A stretch of 6,152 nucleotides of DNA, from positions 1 through 6,152 of the forward strand of contig JAURDG010000088.1 in NCBI GenBank assembly GCA_030828025.1. Reading direction: 5' to 3'. How positions within the stretch are numbered: the stretch's first letter is position 1; the number at the start of each line of letters is the position of its first letter. Source of the stretch: Flavobacteriaceae bacterium. Lineage in GTDB: Bacteria > Bacteroidota > Bacteroidia > Flavobacteriales > Flavobacteriaceae. The translations under genes and the position numbers were made by a program. Positions 1 through 5,745 of the stretch are shown piece by piece. The notes below the pieces were generated by a model. That model saw only the letters and a list, made by a program, of their open reading frames with translations, was not told the DNA's origin and did no database searches.

Positions 1-360
1 CCAAGGTGTTTTAATCCCCTCAGTTTCTTTAAAATTAATGTGTACGTGTGGCAATATCTTGTCCAATCCAAAAATAAATAGGGCACCTAAGGTAAAGCCC
101 ACTGCCGCCGGAATAACCTTGACAAAGCCTTCGCCAGGACTCATGTCAATGCCGGGAGCGAGTAGGCTCCAAAAGCTCGCAGCCACCATTACACCACCCG
201 TAAAACCAAGCATGCCGTCTAAAACAGCCCGATTCATGGTTTTAAGAACAAACACAAACGATGCGCCAAGGGCAGTCAAGCCCCAAGTAAAAAGAGTAGC
301 ATACAACGCTCCTTTTACTGGATCGATAGATTCAAAGTAGGATATTATGGACTCAAACAT
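1..360 (-). CDS. ZIP family metal transporter, GufA/ZIP11-like (N-terminal part, cut by window edge)
   Basis: Predicted inner-membrane importer of divalent metal ions, most likely zinc, of the ZIP family. The 120 visible residues begin MFESIISYFE and hold three hydrophobic segments at about residues 18-39, 48-70 and 80-99. Diagnostic stretches of the GufA/SLC39A11 branch are seen: FTWGLTALGA (24-33), LDGMLGFTGGVMVAASF (47-63) and SLLAPGI (65-71). The third segment is followed by LDKILPHVH (99-107), the beginning of the histidine-containing cytoplasmic loop that in ZIP proteins separates TM3 from TM4. The metal-binding TM4 and TM5 lie beyond the left edge; family members are usually about 250-270 residues, so a little under half is present. 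The ATG complement ends at 360; an excellent TAnnTTTG box lies five bases upstream of it. The gene is divergent from crtY. Family call is firm; the exact metal is inferred. Confidence 0.88.
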   Translation of the reverse strand, partial: MFESIISYFESIDPVKGALYATLFTWGLTALGASFVFVLKTMNRAVLDGMLGFTGGVMVAASFWSLLAPGIDMSPGEGFVKVIPAAVGFTLGALFIFGLDKILPHVHINFKETEGIKTPW

Positions 361-365
361 AGCCG

Positions 366-373
366 CAAATATA
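366..373 (-). promoter_or_regulatory. Candidate Bacteroidota -7 box for the ZIP transporter gene
   Basis: On the minus strand these bases read TATATTTG, an exact match to the Bacteroidota -7 consensus TAnnTTTG. The box ends only five bases before the ATG, so transcription would begin at or next to the start codon, giving a leaderless or nearly leaderless mRNA. I see no TTG/TTTG element at the expected distance of about 19 bp upstream, which lowers confidence. Confidence 0.4.
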
Positions 374-420
374 ATTCTTTAGTAAATGATAAATTCACCA
401 TCAATAGGATTCACTGCAGT

Positions 421-428
421 TATTTTTG
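421..428 (+). promoter_or_regulatory. Candidate Bacteroidota -7 box for crtY
   Basis: The bases TATTTTTG match TAnnTTTG exactly and end 13 bases before the GTG start of crtY. The same octamer sits at the same distance before the TetR gene (2647-2654). Unlike that promoter, there is no TTTG 19 bp upstream here (398-401 is CCAT), so the box could be weak or activator-dependent. Confidence 0.4.
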
Positions 429-441
429 TAGGTTTGACACC

Positions 442-1605
442 GTGAAGAAAGGGCAGCAATACGATTTTATTTTTGCTGGAGCTGGAGCAGCAACCTTACA
501 GGTGGTTGAGCGACTTGTCCAAATGGAACATTTTGCCAATGTATCCATATTGATTTTGGAACAAGATGCGAACAAAAATAACGACCGAACGTGGTGTTTT
601 TGGGAGGATAAAAACAAAACAAAATGGGCACCACACATCATCAAAGAGTGGGAATATGTCAACTTTAATTCGACATCATTTTCTTTACACAAAACAATAA
701 GGCCTTTGGCTTACAAAATGATGCGCAGCGACTCCTACTACACAGCCGTAAAAGCACTTATCGAACAAAACGGCAACATCACAATCAGTTATGAGGCTGT
801 TACTTCATTTGATGAATATCAGGGCGGTGTAACGGTAAACACCGCTGAAAACAGCTATAGGGCAAGATTGTTTTTTAACAGCATTTTTGATTGGAATATC
901 GTTCAACAACAAAAACGATATCCTGTTTTGCAGCAGCATTTTTTGGGTTGGTTCATCAAAACCGACCAGCCGACATTTGACGAAAACACGGCGACCTTTA
1001 TGGACTTTACAATAGCACAAAAAGGAAATACCCGATTTATGTATGTGTTGCCGCTAAGCCCAACGGAGGCACTGGTAGAATATACCTTGTTTTCGAAGAA
1101 AAGGTTACAGCACGCTGCTTATGAGCGTGAATTACGTGCCTACTTGACAGAAAAAAATATTCGAGGGGTTACCATCAAAGAAACAGAAAAAGGAAGTATT
1201 CCCATGACCTGCTATCCTTTTGCCAAGCATAACAGCAAGCATGTGCTGCACATTGGGTCTGCTGGTGGTTGGACCAAGCCAAGCACAGGCTTTACCTTTG
1301 CTTTTATTGAACAAAAATCTGCGGCATTGGTCGATTTTTTGAAAACAAATAACGATATGCGCTTGTTTGAAAAGCGTACGCGTTTTTGGTGGTATGATTT
1401 AGTGTTTTTGGATGTACTAGCGCGGCATAACGACAAAGGAAGTTTTTTGTTTGGACGCATGTTTGAGCATAATACACCCGCGACTATTTTTTCGTTTTTG
1501 GAAGAAAAATCCACCTTTGGTGAAGAACTTCAAATCATGCGAAGTTTTCCAATGGGTCTATTTATCAGGCAAATATTTAGGCGATTACTTGGTGCGTTTC
1601 ATTAG
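442..1605 (+). CDS. crtY: Lycopene cyclase (CrtY type)
   Basis: FAD-dependent flavoprotein-type cyclase that turns the linear ends of lycopene into beta-ionone rings, giving beta-carotene; membrane-associated. The 387 residues match the usual CrtY length. Visible motifs in order: N-terminal Rossmann segment YDFIFAGAGAATL (7-19), acidic residue ending beta-2 in LILEQD (E40), NDRTWCFWE (47-55), YKMMRSDSYY (91-100), FMDF (186-189), RFMYVLPLS (198-206), LVEYT (211-215), whose E213 aligns with the catalytic glutamate of the plant FLEET motif, and GSAGGWTKPSTG (272-283). The start is GTG: it is the only standard start preceding the FAD motif, the next in-frame Met being residue 28. The third glycine of GxGxxG is Thr18, which is unusual. 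The 3' end overlaps the convergent polyprenyl synthase gene by 21 bp. I cannot tell from sequence whether it acts on both ends or also on other carotenes. Confidence 0.93.
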   Translation: MKKGQQYDFIFAGAGAATLQVVERLVQMEHFANVSILILEQDANKNNDRTWCFWEDKNKTKWAPHIIKEWEYVNFNSTSFSLHKTIRPLAYKMMRSDSYYTAVKALIEQNGNITISYEAVTSFDEYQGGVTVNTAENSYRARLFFNSIFDWNIVQQQKRYPVLQQHFLGWFIKTDQPTFDENTATFMDFTIAQKGNTRFMYVLPLSPTEALVEYTLFSKKRLQHAAYERELRAYLTEKNIRGVTIKETEKGSIPMTCYPFAKHNSKHVLHIGSAGGWTKPSTGFTFAFIEQKSAALVDFLKTNNDMRLFEKRTRFWWYDLVFLDVLARHNDKGSFLFGRMFEHNTPATIFSFLEEKSTFGEELQIMRSFPMGLFIRQIFRRLLGAFH

Positions 1606-2559
1606 CCATGCGCCAAAATCGGCAAACTGTTTTTTGTACTCGGGTGCAATCGCACTTGCTTCCAAAAAGGCAAACGCTTGCTGGGTATAGCGTTCAACTT
1701 CGTCCAAAGTCGCCTTGTCTGCTTTTGTTGCTCGAAAAAGTGCCGAAACTTCGGCTATTTTCCTCGATTCGTCTTTGGGTATTTCGGAAAATAGCTGGGT
1801 CAATGTTTCTTGTTGTGCCTTCGTGCCTTGGTGTAGCGCAAGATGAACCAAAATTGTTTTTTTGTTCTCCACAATATCTCCTCCTATACGTTTTCCAAAA
1901 CTAGCTGCATCGCCAAAAGTGTCTAGGTAATCATCCTGAAGCTGAAAAGCAATGCCCAACTGCTCGCCAAAGCGATACATTTGTTTTGCATCAGCAGCAG
2001 ATGCGCCTCCAATCAAAGCACCCATTTCCAAGGCACAGCCTACCAAAACAGCGGTTTTAAGACGAATCATTTCTAGGTATTCTTCCACACGCACATCTTT
2101 GCGCGATTCAAAGTCAACATCTAGCTGCTGCCCTTCACAAACCTCCAAAGCCGTTTTGCTGAGCAATGTTGTCAAGGCGTGAAACAAGGCGGTATCGTAG
2201 TCGTTAAAACAGGCATATGCCTGTATCAACATGGCGTCTCCAGACAGTATAGCAGTATTGACATCCCATTTTTGGTGTACTGTTTGCTGCCCACGGCGTA
2301 GCGCAGCTCTATCCATAATATCGTCGTGCATCAGCGTAAAGTTGTGAAACAATTCTACTGCTGTCGCTGCCTTTATCGCCTTTTTCGGATCTGTGCCAAA
2401 GGCCGCACAAGCCATAAGCGTCAGCACAGGTCTTAGCCGTTTTCCGCCCAAAGACAATAAATAGTCTATGGGTGCATAAAGCCCTTGTGGCGCCTTGCCA
2501 AGGTTAGGCGATGCAAAAGAGGCATCAAGTAGTTTTTGGTAATTGGATAAAAATTCCAT
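1585..2559 (-). CDS. Polyprenyl diphosphate synthase, probably geranylgeranyl diphosphate synthase
   Basis: Cytosolic trans-prenyltransferase that condenses IPP with allylic diphosphates, here probably up to C20 GGPP, the precursor for carotenoids (and possibly quinone side chains). The 324 residues cover the whole family length. Motifs: GGKRLRP (38-44, IPP binding), first aspartate-rich motif DDIMD (79-83), LRRG with R88-R89, LSGDAML (105-111), LKT (167-169, K168), second aspartate-rich motif QLQDDYLD (206-213), and GGDIVENKKT (226-235). The first motif has no two-residue insertion; F74 lies five residues before it and T75 four before, the pattern of archaeal-type GGPP synthases rather than of typical bacterial FPP or GGPP synthases. 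The start ATG follows a TATTTTTA box by five bases. It faces crtY tail to tail, overlapping it at 1585-1605, and is divergent from the TetR gene. Enzyme class is secure; product length is inferred. Confidence 0.92.
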   Translation of the reverse strand: MEFLSNYQKLLDASFASPNLGKAPQGLYAPIDYLLSLGGKRLRPVLTLMACAAFGTDPKKAIKAATAVELFHNFTLMHDDIMDRAALRRGQQTVHQKWDVNTAILSGDAMLIQAYACFNDYDTALFHALTTLLSKTALEVCEGQQLDVDFESRKDVRVEEYLEMIRLKTAVLVGCALEMGALIGGASAADAKQMYRFGEQLGIAFQLQDDYLDTFGDAASFGKRIGGDIVENKKTILVHLALHQGTKAQQETLTQLFSEIPKDESRKIAEVSALFRATKADKATLDEVERYTQQAFAFLEASAIAPEYKKQFADFGAWLMKRTK

Positions 2560-2564
2560 GCCTG

Positions 2565-2572
2565 TAAAAATA
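2565..2572 (-). promoter_or_regulatory. Weak candidate -7 box for the polyprenyl synthase gene
   Basis: The minus strand reads TATTTTTA, seven of eight with TAnnTTTG counting the free positions (last G replaced by A). It ends five bases before the ATG, the same spacing as the box of the ZIP gene. No matching -33 element is seen at 19 bp. Low-confidence call based on position. Confidence 0.28.
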
Positions 2573-2611
2573 CGTCAAGCAATTAGATTGCCGTTATGAA
2601 AATAAAAAAAC

Positions 2612-2645
2612 GTAGGAAACTTTTTTGGTTTTTAACGTTTCCTGC
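2612..2645. promoter_or_regulatory. Inverted repeat, candidate operator of the TetR regulator
   Basis: AGGAAAC at 2614-2620 and GTTTCCT at 2637-2643 form a perfect 7-bp inverted repeat with a 16-bp spacer; after one mismatch the outermost G2612 and C2645 also pair. The arms are centred 23 bp apart, close to two helical turns. The TTTG -33 element (2624-2627) lies between the arms and the right arm fills most of the spacer up to the -7 box, so a bound dimer or dimer pair would block the efflux operon promoter. That a TetR protein is encoded immediately downstream makes autoregulation the natural reading. The repeat is seen; the binding is inferred. Confidence 0.5.
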
Positions 2646-2654
2646 ATATTTTTG
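2624..2654 (+). promoter_or_regulatory. Bacteroidota-type promoter of the TetR-efflux operon
   Basis: TTTG at 2624-2627, a spacer of exactly 19 bp, and TATTTTTG at 2647-2654 match the Bacteroidota primary sigma consensus TTTG-N19-TAnnTTTG in full. Transcription should begin a few bases after 2654, leaving only a handful of bases of leader before the ATG at 2668. This decides the TetR start, since the longer in-frame ATG at 2596 would lie upstream of the promoter. Confidence 0.7.
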
Positions 2655-2667
2655 CACGCTAGTTGCT

Positions 2668-3270
2668 ATGAAAAAAATACTCGTTTCGTGTACCGAGCTA
2701 TTCCTTACGCTTGGGTTTAAAAGTGTTACGATGGATGATATTGCCAAAGAATTGGGCATTTCCAAAAAAACACTTTACGCCCATTACCCCAACAAACACG
2801 CTTTAGTCAAGGCCTGTGTTTTTCATTTTTTTGGTTACGTAACGAGTGAAATCAACAAAATTTGTAGCGCTGCGGCGAATCCCATTGTTGAACTTTATGA
2901 AATAAAGGTGTTTATGATGCAGCACATCAAAAACGAAAAAATATCGCCACAATTTCAACTGCAAAAATTTTATCCGGATATTTTTAAAGAGTTGAAGGAA
3001 AAACAACTGCATTTTATGGTGGATACGGTCAGTAAAAGCCTTGAAGCTGGTGTTGCCATGGAGCTTTTTCGGGGCAATTTAAATATTCCTTTTGTCGCGC
3101 GGCTGTATTTTAATGGTATGATGGGCATTCGAGATCAGCGTTTGTTTCCTGCTGAAGAGTTTATGCATAGCCAACTTATGACCGAATACTTGGAATATCA
3201 CTTACGTGCCATTTGCACATCAAAAGGAATTGAAATATTTGACACCATTGAAAATTACCAACATGCCTAA
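2668..3270 (+). CDS. TetR/AcrR family transcriptional regulator of the efflux operon
   Basis: Predicted DNA-binding repressor of 200 residues, the usual size for the family. The N-terminal TetR helix-turn-helix is clear at about residues 20-43: VTMDDIAKELGISK followed by KTLYAHYPNK, with the conserved Gly30 in the turn and the Y-x-x-Y/F-x-x-K ending. The remaining helical part (from about residue 50) is the variable ligand-binding and dimerisation domain; it has no recognisable ligand signature. The start at ATG 2668 gives a normal family N-terminus and lies just after a full promoter match; an in-frame ATG at 2596 would add 24 lysine- and aromatic-rich residues and precede the promoter. Its stop overlaps the start of the TolC gene by eight bases (3263-3270), so it is the first gene of the pump operon. 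It probably represses its own operon through the inverted repeat at 2612-2645; the inducer is unknown. Confidence 0.9.
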   Translation: MKKILVSCTELFLTLGFKSVTMDDIAKELGISKKTLYAHYPNKHALVKACVFHFFGYVTSEINKICSAAANPIVELYEIKVFMMQHIKNEKISPQFQLQKFYPDIFKELKEKQLHFMVDTVSKSLEAGVAMELFRGNLNIPFVARLYFNGMMGIRDQRLFPAEEFMHSQLMTEYLEYHLRAICTSKGIEIFDTIENYQHA

Positions 3271-4594
3271 ATATCTTATTTGCCTATTGCTTTTTAGCTC
3301 CTTTTTTGCTTCTGCTCAAGAACTCAGCATTCATGAGGCTATGGAGCTTGCCAGAAAAAACAATCGAACCCTGCAAAATGCATCTGCGGACATACAGATT
3401 GCACGCCAAAAAAGGTTGGAAACCATTGCGGATGGACTGCCGCAAATTTCGGCATCGGCGGGCTATTTAAACTACCCGAATCAACCCGTTTCAGTAGTGC
3501 CAGCTGAGTTTTTTGGCGGCACACCCGGAACCTATACCAGCCTCACATTTGGGTTGTCGCAAAGTGCAACTGCCGGCTTGATGGTTGAACAAGTTGTTTT
3601 TGACGGATCTTATATAGTCGGCTTGCAAGCAGCGCAAACCTATTTGCAAATTTCAGAGCAAGCATTCATTAAAAGTGAGCAACAAGTCGTCACCACTACC
3701 GTTGAGAGCTATGTAAACGCATTAGTTGCTCAAGCGCAGTTAAAGGTCTTGGAACAAAACCTAGTCATCGCCGAGCGCAACTACAGCGATGTGCTGCAAC
3801 TTTATGAAAATGGGTTAACCGAAGAAGAGAATGTTGAGCAAATAGGGCTTACAGTAGCCTCCCTAAAAAGTTCGGTTCATTACTCCCAAAATATGGTGCG
3901 CATCACAAAAGGCATCGTGCACTATATTGTGGGTCTGCCCTACGACAAACCACTAGTGCTGACAACAACTTTAGAAGAACTAACGCTAAGGGCACAAAAA
4001 GAGGCTTTGGGGGATTTTCGTGTTGCCCAAAACATTGATTTTCTCATAGCAGAAAATGACATTGAAGCCAACAGACTCTTATTAAAGCTGGAACGCGCAA
4101 AAGCTTTACCGCGAATTTCGGCCTTTGCCAGCGGCGGCTACGATGGCTTTGGCGAAACATTTGACTTTTTTAGCGCACAACAAGATTGGTACCCAAGAAC
4201 TGCTGTTGGGCTAAACATCAATTTCCCTGTATTTTCAAGTTTTAAGGCAACTGCCAAAAAACAACAGGCAAAACTAGCTCTAGAAAAATCCAAAAGACAG
4301 AGCGAAGATGTTGTTCAGCGGTTGCTGCTTGAGGAAACGTCCTTGCGCAATGAGGTGCAACTTTATTTAAAAAACATACATACCTCTAGTGAAAGCTTGG
4401 CACTAGCCACACGTATTGAACAAAAAAATCAAATCAAATTTAAAGAAGGAATGGTATCTGGATATACCCTTCGTCAAGCACAAATACAGCTTTATCAAGC
4501 ACAAAATAACTACTTGACTGCGATGCAACAATTAGTCTTGGCTAAAGCAAAATTATCTCTATTACTAACTCCGATAACGCCCAATAACAAATGA
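3263..4594 (+). CDS. TolC family outer membrane efflux protein
   Basis: Outer membrane channel subunit of a tripartite RND efflux pump. From ATG 3263 the protein has 443 residues and begins with a clean Sec signal peptide: MPKY, hydrophobic core LICLLLFSSFF, and an A-S-A cleavage site with the mature protein starting at about Gln19. Two OEP-type repeats follow: the first with LSIHEAMELARKNN (21-34) and the long alpha-helical stretch after an LPQISASAGY strand, the second with ALPRISAFASGGY strands, LNINFPVFSSF and a long C-terminal helix rich in Gln and Leu. These are the beta-barrel and alpha-barrel elements of TolC. A longer in-frame start at 3206 lies inside the TetR gene and would bury the signal peptide behind 19 residues, so it is not used. 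It overlaps TetR by eight bases and the adaptor gene by four (ATGA). Substrate is not predictable. Confidence 0.93.
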   Translation: MPKYLICLLLFSSFFASAQELSIHEAMELARKNNRTLQNASADIQIARQKRLETIADGLPQISASAGYLNYPNQPVSVVPAEFFGGTPGTYTSLTFGLSQSATAGLMVEQVVFDGSYIVGLQAAQTYLQISEQAFIKSEQQVVTTTVESYVNALVAQAQLKVLEQNLVIAERNYSDVLQLYENGLTEEENVEQIGLTVASLKSSVHYSQNMVRITKGIVHYIVGLPYDKPLVLTTTLEELTLRAQKEALGDFRVAQNIDFLIAENDIEANRLLLKLERAKALPRISAFASGGYDGFGETFDFFSAQQDWYPRTAVGLNINFPVFSSFKATAKKQQAKLALEKSKRQSEDVVQRLLLEETSLRNEVQLYLKNIHTSSESLALATRIEQKNQIKFKEGMVSGYTLRQAQIQLYQAQNNYLTAMQQLVLAKAKLSLLLTPITPNNK

Positions 4595-5745
4595 AAAAGA
4601 CATATTCACTAACGGCATTGTTACTGTTGATTATAAGTTGTAGCACCAATGAAGTGCCACAAACAAGCACCCTTATCGAGCAAGGCAAGGTGAAAGAATT
4701 GCGTACACGACAAGCCGAACTGGTCAATCAAAACAACCTAATCAAACAAGAGCTCAATCTTGTTATGGAAGCCATCGATCGGCTGGATGAGGACAAGAGC
4801 AAGTCGCTGGTCACGATTCTCGACCTCAAAGAAACAGACTTTAAGCATACTGTTGTACTACAAGGAATTGTCAAAACAGATCAAAATATGATGCTCAACG
4901 CCGAATATATGGGTACTGTCAAAAAAATCCATGTTACCAAAGGACAACAAGTCAAAAAAGGTGAGCTGCTCATTACATTAGATGATGGCGGGCTTGCCCA
5001 AAGCCTAGCTGTTCAAAAAGCACAACTGGACCTTGCTAAAACCTTGTTTGACCGCCAGAAAAGATTGTGGGAACAAAAAATTGGATCAGAAATTGAATAC
5101 CTTCAGGTCAAAACAGCCTATGAATCGCAAAAACAAAGCTTGGCACAACTGCAAGAACAGTTGAAGAAAAGCACCCTTTATGCGCCTTTTTCTGGGAGGG
5201 TTGATGATATAGTAGTAGAAGTTGGTCAATTGGTTTCTCCAGGCGTTAGCCCCTTGTTACGGCTTATAAACCTCGAAAATATGTATGTGGAAGCAGCCGT
5301 ACCAGAAGCGTATTTTCCAACCATAAACGAACAAACTATAGCCACCATTGACATTCCTGTTTTTGATGACACCTTCCAAAGTCGGGTAACGCATAAGGGC
5401 GCACACATCAATACAGGAAATAGAACCTTTAAAATTTCACTTACAACCAACAATGCAAAACACGTAGCACCAAATTTGATGACTACTGTTCGTCTCGTGG
5501 ACTACCGAAATCCGAATGCAATTGTGGTTCCGCTAGATGTAATTTCTGAAAACTTTGACGGCGCACAATACGTCTATGTGGTTAACGATCAAGCTAAAGC
5601 GGAAAAACGCTTTGTTAAAACAGGGCTGGTTGAGGGTGCTTATGTGGAAATTCTTGAGGGAATTCGCCTCACAGACCACGTCATCTGCGAAGGTGCGCGC
5701 TTGGTAAAAGAAAATGAAAACGTCCAAGTTACCAACAGTTTATGA
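4591..5745 (+). CDS. RND efflux periplasmic adaptor (HlyD/AcrA-type lipoprotein)
   Basis: Membrane fusion protein that bridges the inner-membrane RND permease and the TolC channel. Of 384 residues, the N-terminus MKKTYSLTALLLLIISC is a lipoprotein signal with lipobox I-I-S-C and lipidated Cys17. A charged, heptad-like helix (about 33-70) precedes the core. The first lipoyl half is at about 90-133 (IVKTDQNMMLNAEYMGTVKKI, with KGQQVKKGELL, 117-127), then a short helical hairpin at about 134-193, and the second lipoyl half with STLYAPFSGRVDD (194-206) and VEVGQLVSPG (209-218). The beta-barrel runs from about 229 (NMYVEAAVPEAYF) and the membrane-proximal domain closes the protein. It starts within the TolC stop (ATGA, 4591-4594) and its own stop overlaps the permease start in the same way, so the three pump parts should be co-translated. 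Confidence 0.94.
   Translation: MKKTYSLTALLLLIISCSTNEVPQTSTLIEQGKVKELRTRQAELVNQNNLIKQELNLVMEAIDRLDEDKSKSLVTILDLKETDFKHTVVLQGIVKTDQNMMLNAEYMGTVKKIHVTKGQQVKKGELLITLDDGGLAQSLAVQKAQLDLAKTLFDRQKRLWEQKIGSEIEYLQVKTAYESQKQSLAQLQEQLKKSTLYAPFSGRVDDIVVEVGQLVSPGVSPLLRLINLENMYVEAAVPEAYFPTINEQTIATIDIPVFDDTFQSRVTHKGAHINTGNRTFKISLTTNNAKHVAPNLMTTVRLVDYRNPNAIVVPLDVISENFDGAQYVYVVNDQAKAEKRFVKTGLVEGAYVEILEGIRLTDHVICEGARLVKENENVQVTNSL

Larger units (their letters stand above)
361..441. other. Divergent intergenic region between the ZIP gene and crtY
   Basis: This 81-bp gap carries the only space for the promoters of both flanking genes, and both candidate -7 boxes (366-373 minus, 421-428 plus) lie in it. It also has an 8-bp perfect palindrome ACTGCAGT at 413-420, directly abutting the plus-strand box, and a direct repeat ATTCAC at 393-398 and 409-414. 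These short repeats may be chance; no known regulator site is recognised. Confidence 0.5.
2560..2667. other. Divergent intergenic region between the polyprenyl synthase and TetR genes
   Basis: This 108-bp gap contains a strong plus-strand promoter (2624-2654), a weaker minus-strand box (2565-2572) and an inverted repeat (2612-2645) around the plus-strand promoter. An in-frame ATG at 2596 lies in it, but it precedes the promoter and is not taken as a start. It is A/T-rich, with runs of A and T at 2601-2610 and 2621-2633. Confidence 0.6.

Noticed and set aside
38..340. Open frame of 100 codons on the plus strand
   Set aside because: It is the antisense of the ZIP transporter gene; the composition rich in K, P, T and A with no domain is typical of a shadow frame.
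413..420. Palindrome ACTGCAGT next to the crtY -7 box as an operator
   Set aside because: Eight bases only and not extended by flanking symmetry; no regulator in the window fits it. Recorded in the intergenic entry only.
1212..1514. Open frame of 100 codons on the minus strand inside crtY
   Set aside because: Fully within a well-conserved gene on the other strand, with no recognisable domain and no promoter box; a shadow frame.
1589..1616. Stem TTGGTGCG/TGCGCCAA with a 12-base loop near the crtY stop, as a possible bidirectional terminator
   Set aside because: Only six Watson-Crick pairs plus two G-U pairs on the plus strand, which become mismatches on the minus strand, and no T-run follows on either side; it lies in coding sequence and may be chance.
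2596..2667. Longer start for the TetR protein at ATG 2596
   Set aside because: The added region contains the complete promoter and the inverted repeat, would be upstream of the transcription start, and gives an atypical N-terminus for the family.
3206..3262. Longer start for the TolC protein at ATG 3206
   Set aside because: It would overlap TetR by 65 bases and place 19 polar residues before an otherwise perfect Sec signal peptide.
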